In this document: positions 32,987 through 43,034 of the stretch, in pieces
Position numbering within the stretch: the stretch's first letter is position 1
Layout of the letters: every line of letters begins with the position of its first letter
The notes under the pieces: model-generated
Seen by the model: the letters and a program-made list of their open reading frames with translations, nothing else
What the model was told of the DNA's origin: nothing
Databases searched by the model: none
Assembly (NCBI GenBank): GCA_032622095.1
Contig: CP136061.1
Location: forward strand, 216,784,373 to 216,848,372
Reading direction: 5' to 3'
Source: Siphonodentalium dalli
Lineage: Eukaryota > Mollusca > Scaphopoda > Gadilida > Siphonodentaliidae
Length of the DNA stretch: 64,000 bases
Program-made: the position numbers and the translations under genes

Positions 32987-33233
32987 CCATTCAAAGACTG
33001 GAGCTTCCTGAAATTTTTAAAAAACCTTGTTCCAATGCATTCTCTTATATATGCAAGTCTCCCGTAGGGAGCCTCGCATATATAATTGAATACATGGGCC
33101 TAAGAATAATTACCTTGTTCTTTTCAGCCAGTGCATTCTCTTCAATATGCAGGGCTCCCTATGGGAGACTCGCATATATAAGAGAATGCACTGGATATTT
33201 AATGCTGCACCAGCACAGCTCCCATCATGAAAG
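32987..33233. mobile_element. Family D element
   Basis: The left end CCATTCAAAGACTGGAGC follows TTAA at 32983-32986. The right end GCTCCCATCATGAAAGGG precedes TTAA at about 33234. Two hairpins are present (TTCTCTTATATATGCAAGTC and TGCAGGGCTCCC arms). The element and a following 25-bp flank are repeated immediately to the right. Confidence 0.85.
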
Positions 33234-33262
33234 GGTTAAAAATTACTATAAAGGGAAAGAGT

Positions 33263-33491
33263 TTCCTGAAATTTTGCGAAAACCCTGTTCCAATGCATTC
33301 TCTTATATATGCAAGTCTCCCATAGGGAGCCTCGCATATATAATAGAATACATGGGCCTAAGAATAATTACCTTGTCCTTTTAAGCCAGTGCATTCTCTT
33401 CTATATGCGGGGCTCCCTATGGGAGACTTGCATATATAAGAGAATGCACTGGATATTTAATGCTGCACCAGCACAGCTCCCATCATGAAAG
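33263..33491. mobile_element. Second family D copy made by local tandem duplication
   Basis: Begins TCCTGAAATTTTGCGAAAAC without the usual left terminus, and otherwise repeats 33005-33262 almost base for base, including the array J flank AATTACTATAAAGGGAAAGA. It therefore arose by tandem duplication, not by a second insertion. Confidence 0.8.
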
Positions 33492-34600
33492 GGTTAAGAA
33501 TTACTATAAAGGGAAAGAGTTATGTCCCTAGTCTCACTCATATTTGACTTGTTGACTTTATTTGAATCCCAGTCACCATAGGACCCTCAATACCAAATAT
33601 AAGCTAAATAGACCAAATGGTTAATGCGAAAAAGACATTCTGAGAATTACTATGGAAGGAAATAGTCACGTCCCTGTCTCTCTCCTATTTGACTTGGTGA
33701 CCCAATTTTAACAAATCTGAATTCCAGTCACCCAACAACCCTCCATACCAAATATAAGCTAAATATATCAGATTCTTCTTGCAAAGATGTTTTAAGAATT
33801 ACTATGGAGAGAAATAGTCATATCCCTGGCCTTGCACCTATTTACATGTACCTATTTGACCTGGTGACCCCATTTGATCAAATTTGAATTCCCTGTCACA
33901 CAAGGATCCTCCATACCAAATGTAAGCTAAATAGGACTGATGGTTCTTGAAAAGAAGCTGATTAAAGAATTACTATGGACGGAAAGAGTTATGTCCCTGA
34001 CTCCATCCTGGACCAAGTCTTCTCGCCCAGAACTGCAGAAGCTTGGGATATCAGTTGGGTTGATGCTGTTTTGAACTGAGTCCCGTGCCATTACTCTCCT
34101 ATAACAGACTAGCATTGAAAAGACACACTTCACTAGCACATGGAGCACAGGCACTCACGTAAACCCCTGAATGTGATTAATCATCTGACATGTCCATGAT
34201 TAATCTGTCTTCAAATTGATATATCATTTACCATGGTAGAAAAAGGTAAAGTGATGATACGATCGTTTGATATATTGTTTACATACATTTTCTGATCAAA
34301 ATTCTCTGGAAAACAAGGGTCTGTTTACTTATAAATCTCATTTCTTTGACATTCAACGGACCTCTGATATACGCATGTTTGATATCATCATTCTTGGGAA
34401 ATGCTGCCCTCTATGTTCATATATGCAAAGCAGTTTAATAATTACTATAAAAGGAAAGAGATGTCCCTGGCTTTGCTCGTATTTTACCAGTGACCACATT
34501 TGAATAAATCTGAATCGCAGTCACCCAGGGACCATCCACACCAATTTTGACACTATTTGGACTTGCGGTTCTGAAGAGATTTCACAGATGGACGGACTAT

Positions 34601-35236
34601 GGAATAATGTTAGGGCCAGCCTAGAATGGGGTGGGGAATATGGAACCTGCCAAATGAGGAAACCAACTTAATTGTCAAATAATCTGGTTGCGTGCATAGA
34701 TCATCAAGCGAGGGAACTGCAGAAACCGCGATCACCATGAGGAGAATCCACCGAAAGCAGCAAAATCAAAAAAAAATTGTTTTATTATTTAGCTTTTGGC
34801 GTTCTGTTGTTTGATTTTCTAGCCTCGACAAAAGCATCAAACAAGATTTTGTGGTGAAGGAACCACGGAAAGCGAAATATTTAATGAAATCAAAGGACAG
34901 AACCGCCAAAAGCGAGATAATGAAACAAGATTTTGTTTCATTTTGGCAGTTCATTCGAGTGTTAATATGTGTGCGCGTCTGGACATTTTGTTGCTTTGCT
35001 CATTTGGCAGGTTCCATTTTCACCTGCTTCATTCAATGTTGGCCCGAACAGTATTCCATAAGGGACAATGGATGTGGGGTGATGACTATACATGTAGCTC
35101 CACTGGAGACTTCGTCTCAGATGAGCTAAAAGAGGTGCCCAAATACAAGCCATGATGGGGTGCCAAATACCTTTTCCTGGATCCCTTTAGCCTCAGATAC
35201 ATCAAGGAAACTAAAAAATATGTCAGTTGTATTCAC
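34601..35236. other. Intron sequence, no exon seen
   Basis: Part of the intron 3' of dsRBD exon 2. A small foldback is present around 34790-34950: AACAAGATTTTGTGG and GAAACAAGATTTTG, with AAGCGAAATATTTAATGAAA and AAAGCGAGATAATGAAA repeats. No convincing coding. Confidence 0.4.
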
Positions 35237-35478
35237 CTTTAAGAGATCACAAGCTTGAAGGTAGGCATTCTGCTCCGCTTGCTGTCTATCACTGTGGACT
35301 CCAGTGACATGAAAAGACGTCGGCCATTGGAAGTCAAGCTTCACCTTCCAGACTTGACCATTCAATCTGGGGTAAGAGTGAGCTACAGGGATCTTACACT
35401 TTTCCCCTTCAATCAAAGGCCTCAGAAGGTCCTCCACAAGTTCTTTTGGTTCTGGATACTTATCTTTCAACCTGGATA
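35237..35478 (-). CDS. DHX30: Exon 2 of the dsRBD gene: DHX30-like double-stranded-RNA-binding domain
   Basis: A 242-bp exon with acceptor TTTAATTTCAG and donor CTTAAAG|GTGAAT; it starts with two bases of a split codon and ends in phase 0. Its product opens RLKDKYPEPKELVEDLL and continues with WKVKLDFQWPTSFHVTGV and RQQAEQNAYLQACDLLK. This is the layout of the first dsRBD of DHX30, a mitochondrial RNA-granule protein with a DEAH helicase core: a 'P-P-K-L' helix start, then WP..F.V.G, then the Ala-rich last helix. The resemblance to DHX30 is by pattern, not by a search. The split codon completes with exon 1 at 42118 (G + TA = Val), and the end fits exon 3. Confidence 0.7.
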
Positions 35479-35814
35479 CTGAAATTAAAATGAAAATGTT
35501 AATCGCACTGTAACTCATCTTCTGAGTATACAATTTTGAAATTGCGATATTGCCGATAGTTTGGAAGAAGATTTTCATCTTGGATAAACACTGGGATAAA
35601 CAGATTTCTATGATTCTTTCTTTCCTTTTTTAATGGTAAATTATCGAAAACAGATTAAATTTGAATCGCTCAAAAAGTATCAAAGCTGTGGTGAGTCATT
35701 GAGTTTATTGTTTCTATGTAGACAGAATAGTGGTACACATCTAATGAAAGTCAATTCTATTTGCGCTTGTTCGTGGACGTGTAAATCACATTAAAAATGT
35801 ATTTCAATCGGGGA

Positions 35815-36045
35815 TATCCAGACGATTGGGACCTTGGACAATTGGGTATATCCTTCATGTAAGAATACACAAAACCACGCACCCCCTCCATTCTCCATAT
35901 GTGTTATGGTTAGGGTCAGGGTTAGGGTTAGTGTATTCTTACATTAAGGACATACCAACAATTGGGACCTCAAGTTGGATGATTTGGACCTTGAATGATT
36001 GGGACCTTGGCTTCAGTCAGAACGATTGGGACCGTATTGTGTTTT
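35815..36045. repeat. Palindromic element with GATTGGGACC repeats
   Basis: The words GATTGGGACCTTGG / AATTGGGACC / GATTTGGACCTTG recur at about 35823, 35951, 35980, 35998 and 36023. The arms ATCCTTCATGTAAGAATACA and GTGTATTCTTACATTAAGGA are inverse. The centre has GGTTAGGGTCAGGGTTAGGG, a telomere-like word in a short run. Confidence 0.6.
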
Positions 36046-36264
36046 ATTAATTTCATGTTATAAATATATCTATATAGTTTATATTCTTAATACAGACTAT
36101 TTCCTATCAATAAGTACCGGGGTATTACATTGGGTTCATGTCAAGTAAGTATTGAACAGCAATCACAGATTCACAGTGAGTACAGTTTATCAATGACTAC
36201 TTAATGATAGCCTACTTAAAAGTAGGTGCCGGCCATGCTATTATATTAAAATTGTATTATCGTT

Positions 36265-36880
36265 ATACTCCCCACAACATAGATGTTGGGGGGGGGGGGG
36301 CGGATACTGGAATTACCTGTCCATCTGTCTGCCATCCGTCCTTCCGTCCGTGGACACAAATTTGTCCGGAGTTTTTCTCAGTCGTTTTTTAATCATTTTC
36401 CCTGAAACTTGGCACAGACATCAACCACCATGGGAACCTGTGCACCAGTGATTATGATGTATGTCAGACTTTTTTGGTGTGTTGTCCCCCTTTTTGGACT
36501 AAGAAAGTTTTCACAACATGTATAATTTTGTCCCAGCTTTTATTCCTACATTTTAGGTACATGTAGTGTTTTTCATGAGCTTGGTACAGATATTTTGTAC
36601 CATGGGAACCTGTGCACCTGCGATTATGACATCTGTTCAACTTTTTGGTGGAGTTATCCCCCTTTTCGACTTCGAATTTTTTTTGCAACATGCATAAATT
36701 TGTCCGAGCTTTTATTCCTACATTTTTAGCTCAATGTTTTTGAAACTTGGCACAGATATTTAGTACCATGCGAACCTGCGTACCTGCGTATGATGTCTGT
36801 CCGTCTTTTTTTGTGGAGTTATTCCCATATTCACATTTTGTCCAAGCTTTTATTCCTACATTTTTCGGTCAATAGGTTTA
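36265..36880. repeat. Pearl-like tandem array with 5' hairpin and (CCGT)n
   Basis: Starts with a hairpin around CCCCACAACATAGATGTTGG and 13 G, then CCATCCGTCCTTCCGTCC. Three units are marked by GAAACTTGGCACAGA-type text at about 36403, 36574 and 36741, with CATGGGAACCTGTGCACC and CTTTTATTCCTACATTTT. It is the reverse orientation of the usual order (microsatellite first). Confidence 0.7.
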
Positions 36881-36884
36881 GGAT

Positions 36885-37784
36885 TTGGGTTAGGGTTGTA
36901 CACCTGCAATGGGAGTCTGTTATTTTATTATATTAACTTAATGTTTACCAACATGTGTTTTATAAACACAGGATGTATCCTTAGTCGTATTGGGACAGTC
37001 ACACCTCTAGTTTGTTATGTTATTTTGTCATTATGTTATGTCATTATTATTAGTAGTTTCATATTTCATATCATAAATAAATAATGATTTTAACAATGGT
37101 TCTGTTATATATGGGGCCGACTTCTTTGGGGCAGTCTTCGTAATCGTATGGCCTATGGTAGATCCATGGGAGTTCCATCGCGAGTTCTAAAGGCTATGAT
37201 GCAAGTTTGATGAATCGATTTCTATAAAAAGTAACAATTATGACCAACGCACATGCATTTGTCAACTAAATACTAATAAGTGTGAAACCATGCACTCACC
37301 TACGTGTCATTTATCCTTAAAATCCGACAAATAACACAATGTAAACACCGTCTACCATAACATGTGACCGCAGCATGTACATGTAATTACACGCACTCGT
37401 GAATCCCCTTGGAGTTATCTGAACTTTCCCATGCATGACAAGGATCGGCTCAATCAGATTGAGTGTAACTACACTCTGCTCATGCATAACATTTGATCTA
37501 CTAACCTAACTACGGGTGACTTAAGGGGGAGGTCAAGTGAACAATTTTGAATGGGATTTCCATGCATATCTCTGGAGCTAAAGTTACAGAGTTGCATATA
37601 CTTCTGAGTGTGACTTGATGTGGTATTTGAGTTTGTATGCTAGACAGGCTATTTATTGTCTTCTTGCAGCAATTTTGCAATAAATATATTTTTGAGAATT
37701 TTTTTCTGGAATTACATCACTTGACCTACATTTGAAAATCATTAATAAAATTCAAAAATAAAAACACCGACATTATGAAAGTGG
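36885..37784. other. No gene seen
   Basis: AT-rich sequence. A 35-bp word, TATGCTAGACAGGCTATT followed by GTCTTCTTG, at about 37636 recurs at 41240, so part of this stretch is dispersed repeat. GTGACTTAAGGGGGAGGTCAAGTGA near 37516 is paired loosely with TCACTTGACC near 37718. Confidence 0.4.
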
Positions 37785-38770
37785 CAATGACACTGTAGCT
37801 CAACTTAGGTAGGGGAATAATTTAATGGTTGACAGTAAATGGAGGAATAGGAAAGGTGCTAATTGAAATGTCTAACCTAGCTGTGCCAAAGGATTTAGTC
37901 ATGTAAAGAGTAAAATCCAAGATGGCTGCTGACGGCCATGTTTTTTGGCCGAACGACCCCAAAATCACTCGTTCCCATCTACATGTCAATATTACCCTTC
38001 ATGACAAATTTCATGATGATCAGACGAATAGTACAACCTGTAGCCCGCGCCAATGGATTTAATTTTGAAATCCAAGATGGCCACCAACGGCCATGTTTTT
38101 TGGCCGAATGGCCCCAAAATAACACGTTCCCATTTACATGTCAAGGTCAACAGCCTTGACAAATCTCACAATGATCTGACCAAAGCTACGACCTGTAGCC
38201 CACACCAAAGGATTTAGTCATGCAAAGAGTAAAATCCAAGATGGCTGCTGGCGGCCATGTTTTTTGGCCGACCGACGCCAACCTGACTCGTTCCCATCTA
38301 CATGTCATTGTTAACATCCATGACAAATTTCATGAAGATCCGACCAAAGCTACGACCTGTAGCCCGCACCAAAGGATTTAGTCATGCAAAGAGTAAAATC
38401 CAAGATGGCTGCTGCCGGTCATGTTTTTTGGCCGAACGACCCCAAGATCACTCGTTCCCATCTACATGTCAATATTAACATCCATGACAAATTTCATGAT
38501 GATCAGACGAACAGTACGACCTGTAGACCGCGCCAATGGATTTAATTTTGAAATCCAAGATGGCCGCCAGCCATGTTTTTTGGCCAAATGACCCCAAAAT
38601 GACTCATTCCCATCTACATGTCAATGTCAACATTCATGACAAATTTCATAAAGATCAGACCAAAGATACGACCTGTAGCCCGCGCCAAAGGAAATTGTTG
38701 ACGGACACACAGACGATGGACACCAACCCACGGCAATAGCTCAAACTTACAAAGTAAGTTGAGCTAATAA
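37785..38770 (+). repeat. Family L tandem array, five units of about 163 bp
   Basis: The head CAATGACACTGTAGCTCAAC (about 37787) is followed by units marked by CCAAGATGGCTGCTG.CGGCCA at about 37919, 38074, 38236, 38400 and 38557. Each has AATGACCCCAAAATGACTCG, CATGACAAATTTCATGATGA and ACGACCTGTAGCCC. The tail GACGGACACACAGACGATGG leads to CTTACAAAGTAAGTTGAGCT, so TAGCTCAACTT at the head pairs with AAGTTGAGCTA at the tail and the tail is also a hairpin. Open frames here are by-products. Confidence 0.88.
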
Positions 38771-38844
38771 TGGAACAAGTTGCAAGCAGACCCGCGAGAT
38801 AAATACACTGGGATGCGCGATCCCATAGTTTCCATAAATGAAAG

Positions 38845-40456
38845 TGTCAATGACACTGTAGCTCAACTTGGAAAGGGAATAATTTAATGTATTACAGTCA
38901 ATGGAGCGATTAGAAATGTGGAAAGTTGATTGTCTAATACTAGTTTATAGACATGAAGAGAAAAGTAAAATCCAAGATGGCTGCTGGCGGCCATGTTTTT
39001 GGCCGAATGACCCCAAAATGAGTCGTTCCCATCTACATGTCATCGTTAACATCCATGACAAATTTTATGATGATCAGACTAAAGGTACGACCTGTAGCCC
39101 ATGCTAAAGAATTTAGTCATACAAAGAGTAAAATCCAAGATGGCTGCTGGCGGCCATGTTTTCGGCCGAATGACCCCAAAATGACTCGTTCCCATCTCCA
39201 TGTCATCATTAACATCCATGACAAATTTTATGATGATCAGACTAAAGGTACGACCTGTAGCCCATGCTAAAGAATTTAGTCATACATGTTTTTTGGCCGA
39301 ATGACCCTGAAATTACTCGTTCCCATCTACATGTCAATATTAACATCCATGACCAATTTCATGATGATCAGACGAACAGTACGACCTGTGGCCCGTGCCA
39401 ATGGATTAAATTTTGAAATCCAAGATGGCCGCTGGCGGCCATGTTTTTTGTCCGAATGACCCCAAAATGACTCGTTCCCATTTACATTCCAATTTCAACA
39501 GCCATGACAAAGTTTATGATGATCAGACTAAAGGTACGACCTGTAGCCCGTGCTAAAGAATTTAGTCATACAAAGAGTAAAATCCAAGATGGCTGCTGGC
39601 GGCCATGTTTTTCGGCCGAATGACCCCAAAATTACTCGTTCCCATCTACATGTCAATGTTAACATCCATGACAAATTTCATGATGATCAGACAAACAGTA
39701 CGACCTGTTGCCCGTGCTAATGGATTAAATTTTGAAATCAAAGATGACCGCTGGCGGCCATGTTTTTTGTCCGTATGACCCCAAAATGACTCGTTCCCAT
39801 CTACATTCCAATTTCAACAGCGATGACAAATTTCATGATGATCAGACTAAAGGTAAGACCTGTAGCCCGTGCTAAAGGATTTAGTCATACAAAGAGTAAA
39901 ATCCAAGATGGCTGCTGGCGGCCATATTTTTTGCCCGAATGACCCAAAAATGACTCGTTCCCATCTGCATGTCATTGTTAACATCCATGACAAATTTTAT
40001 GATGATCAGACCAAATGTACAACCTGTAGCCCGTGTCAAAGGATTTAGTCATGCAAAGAGTAAAATCTAAGATGGCTTCCGGCGGCCATGTTTTTTGGCC
40101 GAATGACCCCAAAATTACTCGTTCCCATCTACATGTCAATATTAACATCCATGACAAATTTCATGACAATAAGACAAACAGTACAGCCTGTAGCCCGTGC
40201 TAATGGATTGAATTTTGAAATCCATGATGGCCACTGGCGGCCATGTTTTTTTTCCGAATGACCCCAAAATGACTCGTTCCCATCTACATGTCAATGTCAA
40301 CATCCATGACAAATTTCACAATAATCGGACCAAAGGTACGTACTGTAGCCCGTGCTAAAGGAAATTGTTGACGAATCACGCACACACACACACACGCACG
40401 ACGGATACCAAGCCATGGCAATAGCTCAAACTTTACAAAGTAAAGTTGAGCTAAAA
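38845..40456 (+). repeat. Family L tandem array, about nine units
   Basis: The same head (CAATGACACTGTAGCTCAAC) and tail (CTTTACAAAGTAAAGTTGAG) as the array at 37785, enclosing units at about 38970, 39137, 39419, 39584, 39742, 39904, 40069 and 40226, plus one truncated at about 39280. A (CA)n-like CACACACACACACACG run precedes the tail. The two arrays lie in the same orientation, 75 bp apart. Confidence 0.88.
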
Positions 40457-41932
40457 ACAGGGAAATTGTGGATTTACTAGTAGTACTGTCAAATTCAACT
40501 GTAACAGTTGAATATAACAATAATAGTTGAATTCAGGATGTGCCTGACCTGTATATAGCCTAGGAACGGCTGTCTAACTTGATCCAAATATTAAGTTCAT
40601 CAAGTCAGGTCTGACTAGGCCTTAGACCCTAGCGGATTCTTTGGGGAATTTCCACCTTTTGACCAATGACATGGCCTGATGTTGTTCCATGTGACTTTTG
40701 ACCTGGTCACTGCCTAATCATGACATCACATTCATCAGCTCTCTTGCCACATGGTCAAAATGGGTGGTCAAAATGGGAGTCCATTGCATGAATTGGATTT
40801 AATGTTTTTATTTTGGATTCTGCTAAGCTTACCAAAGGTAAATTTATACCAGTCATGGTTATTATATATCCATAAGAAAATATCAACGCTTATTTTGTTA
40901 ATATTTTGTGTTATTTGGTAGTAAGTTTTGTTGGTTTATATAACACTCAGCACGAGTCAGCAGGTCAATGGAGGCCATCAGCCACTAAAATGGCTAGTTT
41001 GGTACACTTGATATTTTTGAGGCTTAGTGTCTAACTAGGCCTATGATGCTATGGTTATAATGGTAGTGTAGGCTATTAGTCTGAATACATACTGTCTAAT
41101 TACATAATATAACAATAATGGAGCCACCAGGCTAGTAGGCTATGGGCTCTAGTCTATGGCCAGTATGGGGCCCCAGCTATGCGTGGAGCCGACTTCTCCT
41201 ACAGATCACTGTATTCGTCCAAACTACCCGACTTTGAGTTTATATGCTAGACAGGCTATTGTCTTCTTGTGGTGGCAAGATCATACGACTTCCCCGTTGT
41301 TGCCCAATGTTTTGAGTTTTTCAAAGAAATATAACTCTAGTATTCCCATTATTTAGTAAAAAATCATCTTTACTAAATAATGGGCACACCAAAACTGGCA
41401 AAAGAATCACACCACAGACAGACACATTTCAAGAACTTTATAAGAAATAAACCTGGCACTGTGGCAGGGTGGGTGAGCTTGTATGTGGGAGGATGGCGGT
41501 ACATTCTAACAAACTTCAGTAGAAAGTAGAAATATTGGTAGAAACTTTTATGATGTATTCCTGTAGTATTAATAACTTCAATTGTGCAAATAAATTCCCC
41601 CTAATTTACATAATTTGTGCAAGCGATCGACCGATGTTAGCACATGCTTTACAAGTTTTGTTATGAAAATTACACTTTATTTTTAATCAAATTAATGAGC
41701 TGTAAAAAAATTCTGTGCAACCATACATTATTTTTGTATTTAAAATGAAGCTTGTGTGATCTTCTTTCTCGTGATATGGGCAAAGTCACAGCCCAACTCA
41801 GCCCAATTTGAGTTATTTACATTTTCCTAGAAAGCACATGGTGATATTTTGTGGTATTTGTAGTTGTACACAAAACGCCATGCATTTATGATTTAGTCAT
41901 TTACGTCGAAATAACATACATGTAATGTCATA
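40457..41932. other. No gene seen
   Basis: AT-rich intron sequence of the dsRBD gene. It contains the short dispersed word at 41240 noted above and a pair of inverse words, TATTTAGTAAAAAATCAT and CTTTACTAAATAATGG, near 41350-41382. Confidence 0.4.
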
Positions 41933-42063
41933 GTGACTGGAGGCCAAATTTTCAAACTCCAGAAAATATGGGAAATTCCATTTGGATTCAGAATGAGAGT
42001 ACCTTTAAAATGACATAAACTATTATGGATAACATAACAGTAACAATTTTGGCCTCCGGTCAC
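41933..42063. mobile_element. 131-bp TA-flanked inverted-repeat element
   Basis: The ends GTGACTGGAGGCCAAATTTT and AATTTTGGCCTCCGGTCAC are inverse with one mismatch and flanked by TA (41931-41932 and 42064-42065). It sits 55 bp from exon 1 of the dsRBD gene, inside its first intron. Confidence 0.8.
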
Positions 42064-42117
42064 TAACTTTACTTTAGTTCAACAACATGCAACGAAAATG
42101 GGGAAAATCTGCATTAC

Positions 42118-42265
42118 CTTCATCATTTGATGGAACATTAGCTATTTTGGACAATGTTTGCGTAGAGGATATAGTGCGAAGTAATAATCCATGATTAAAT
42201 AGTTGATTATCCAAAAGATGTGTTATAAATCGAGCATTTTGGAATGAAAACGGGAAAGTTTTCAT
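42118..42265 (-). CDS. Exon 1 of the dsRBD gene: mitochondrial-type leader
   Basis: Starts at the ATG at 42265 and encodes 49 residues beginning MKTFPFSFQNARFITHLLDN. It is rich in Arg, Lys, Phe, Leu and Ser with only one acid in the first 40 residues, like a mitochondrial targeting peptide. It ends NVPSNDE plus one base, at a consensus donor GATGAAG|GTAATG. The split codon is completed by the first two bases of exon 2 at 35478. DHX30 is mitochondrial in animals, which fits, but the leader alone cannot prove identity. The gene points away from ABHD8. Confidence 0.55.
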
Positions 42266-43034
42266 CCCAATTGTCGTCCACCTTTTCTATTTCAATTGTC
42301 AGAAGAGTGCGGTATAAGAATGGATACTGTTTCCCAATTGACTTGAATTGGTAATTTCCATATCGATTGCTCACTTCCTGTTTAGTTTTGCTTCCTTGGA
42401 AAATATGACAACAAAGTAACGAAATGGCTCATATCGGTAAATGCGTACATAGACCACTCAGAAATGAGGAAACAAATTGGGTCCATTGATTGCTTATACG
42501 ATAGAAAATGATTGACAACTTGACGTCACCAAATTATTAGTCTTGGTGTATGGTTGTAACATGAAACTTGATTAAAAATGTATAGTATATTAATTATTAT
42601 TGGAAAATGGAGGTGGTTGCCACAGTCAGTTATAACTTATATAAGTGTCCGCCAACTAGTACTGGTGGTAGTAGTATAGACAGAGGTACTACCAGACAAC
42701 GAACTGACAATAAACAATTCACTGTTTTGATTGTTCACATGCACCTACACAGGGCCACAGCAACACAGAACTTCAGAAGATACATAATTGATGTTTCGGA
42801 GCTCTGAATCAGTGAATCATTGAATGGTTTCGTTCCGAAAAAAATTTAAGTTTCATGATATGAGCCAGGTCAAATTATTAATAATCTTGTAAAGTTATGC
42901 CTAGAGTAGAGCAGATCTATATATGGCATAAATTTATGTCCATGCACAGTAAAGTTTAACCGTAGAGTTTTTATTCCTACTGTTAAGATTATTTGGAGAA
43001 TTAGATATCGGATTACAAGTTTAAACTTGGAGCT
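42266..43034. promoter_or_regulatory. Shared divergent promoter region of dsRBD gene and ABHD8
   Basis: 769 bp separate the two start codons, which face away from each other. I see no strong TATA box close to either start; TGACGTCACC near 42521 is a CRE-type word. Transcription starts cannot be placed from sequence, and a non-coding first exon for ABHD8 is possible. Confidence 0.5.

Larger units (their letters stand above)
32400..34600 (+). repeat. Tandem array J, unit about 143-172 bp, with inserted short elements
   Basis: The phrase AGAATTACTATGGA.GGAAA followed by 'gttatgtccct' recurs at about 32576, 33497, 33640, 33794, 33966 and 34438. In between are ACCAAATATAAGCTAAATAG and TGAATCCCAGTCAC. 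It ends near 34590 with GATGGACGGACTATGGAATA. One family B and two family D copies interrupt the left part. It fills the intron between dsRBD exons 2 and 3. Confidence 0.75.
35479..42117 (-). other. Intron 1 of the dsRBD gene, mostly repeats
   Basis: A 6.6-kb inferred intron from the donor at 42118 to the acceptor at 35479. It holds a palindromic element, a pearl-like array, two long family L arrays and a TA-flanked element, listed separately. I see no further exon. Confidence 0.55.

Noticed and set aside
32872-33384. 170-codon open frame with repeated blocks
   Set aside because: Runs through family B and two copies of family D, whose hairpins create the repeated text.
37785-40456. Regularly spaced repeats that could be mistaken for a CRISPR array
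   Set aside because: The whole 163-bp unit is repeated without unique spacers, in a eukaryotic intron; it is a tandem array with element ends.
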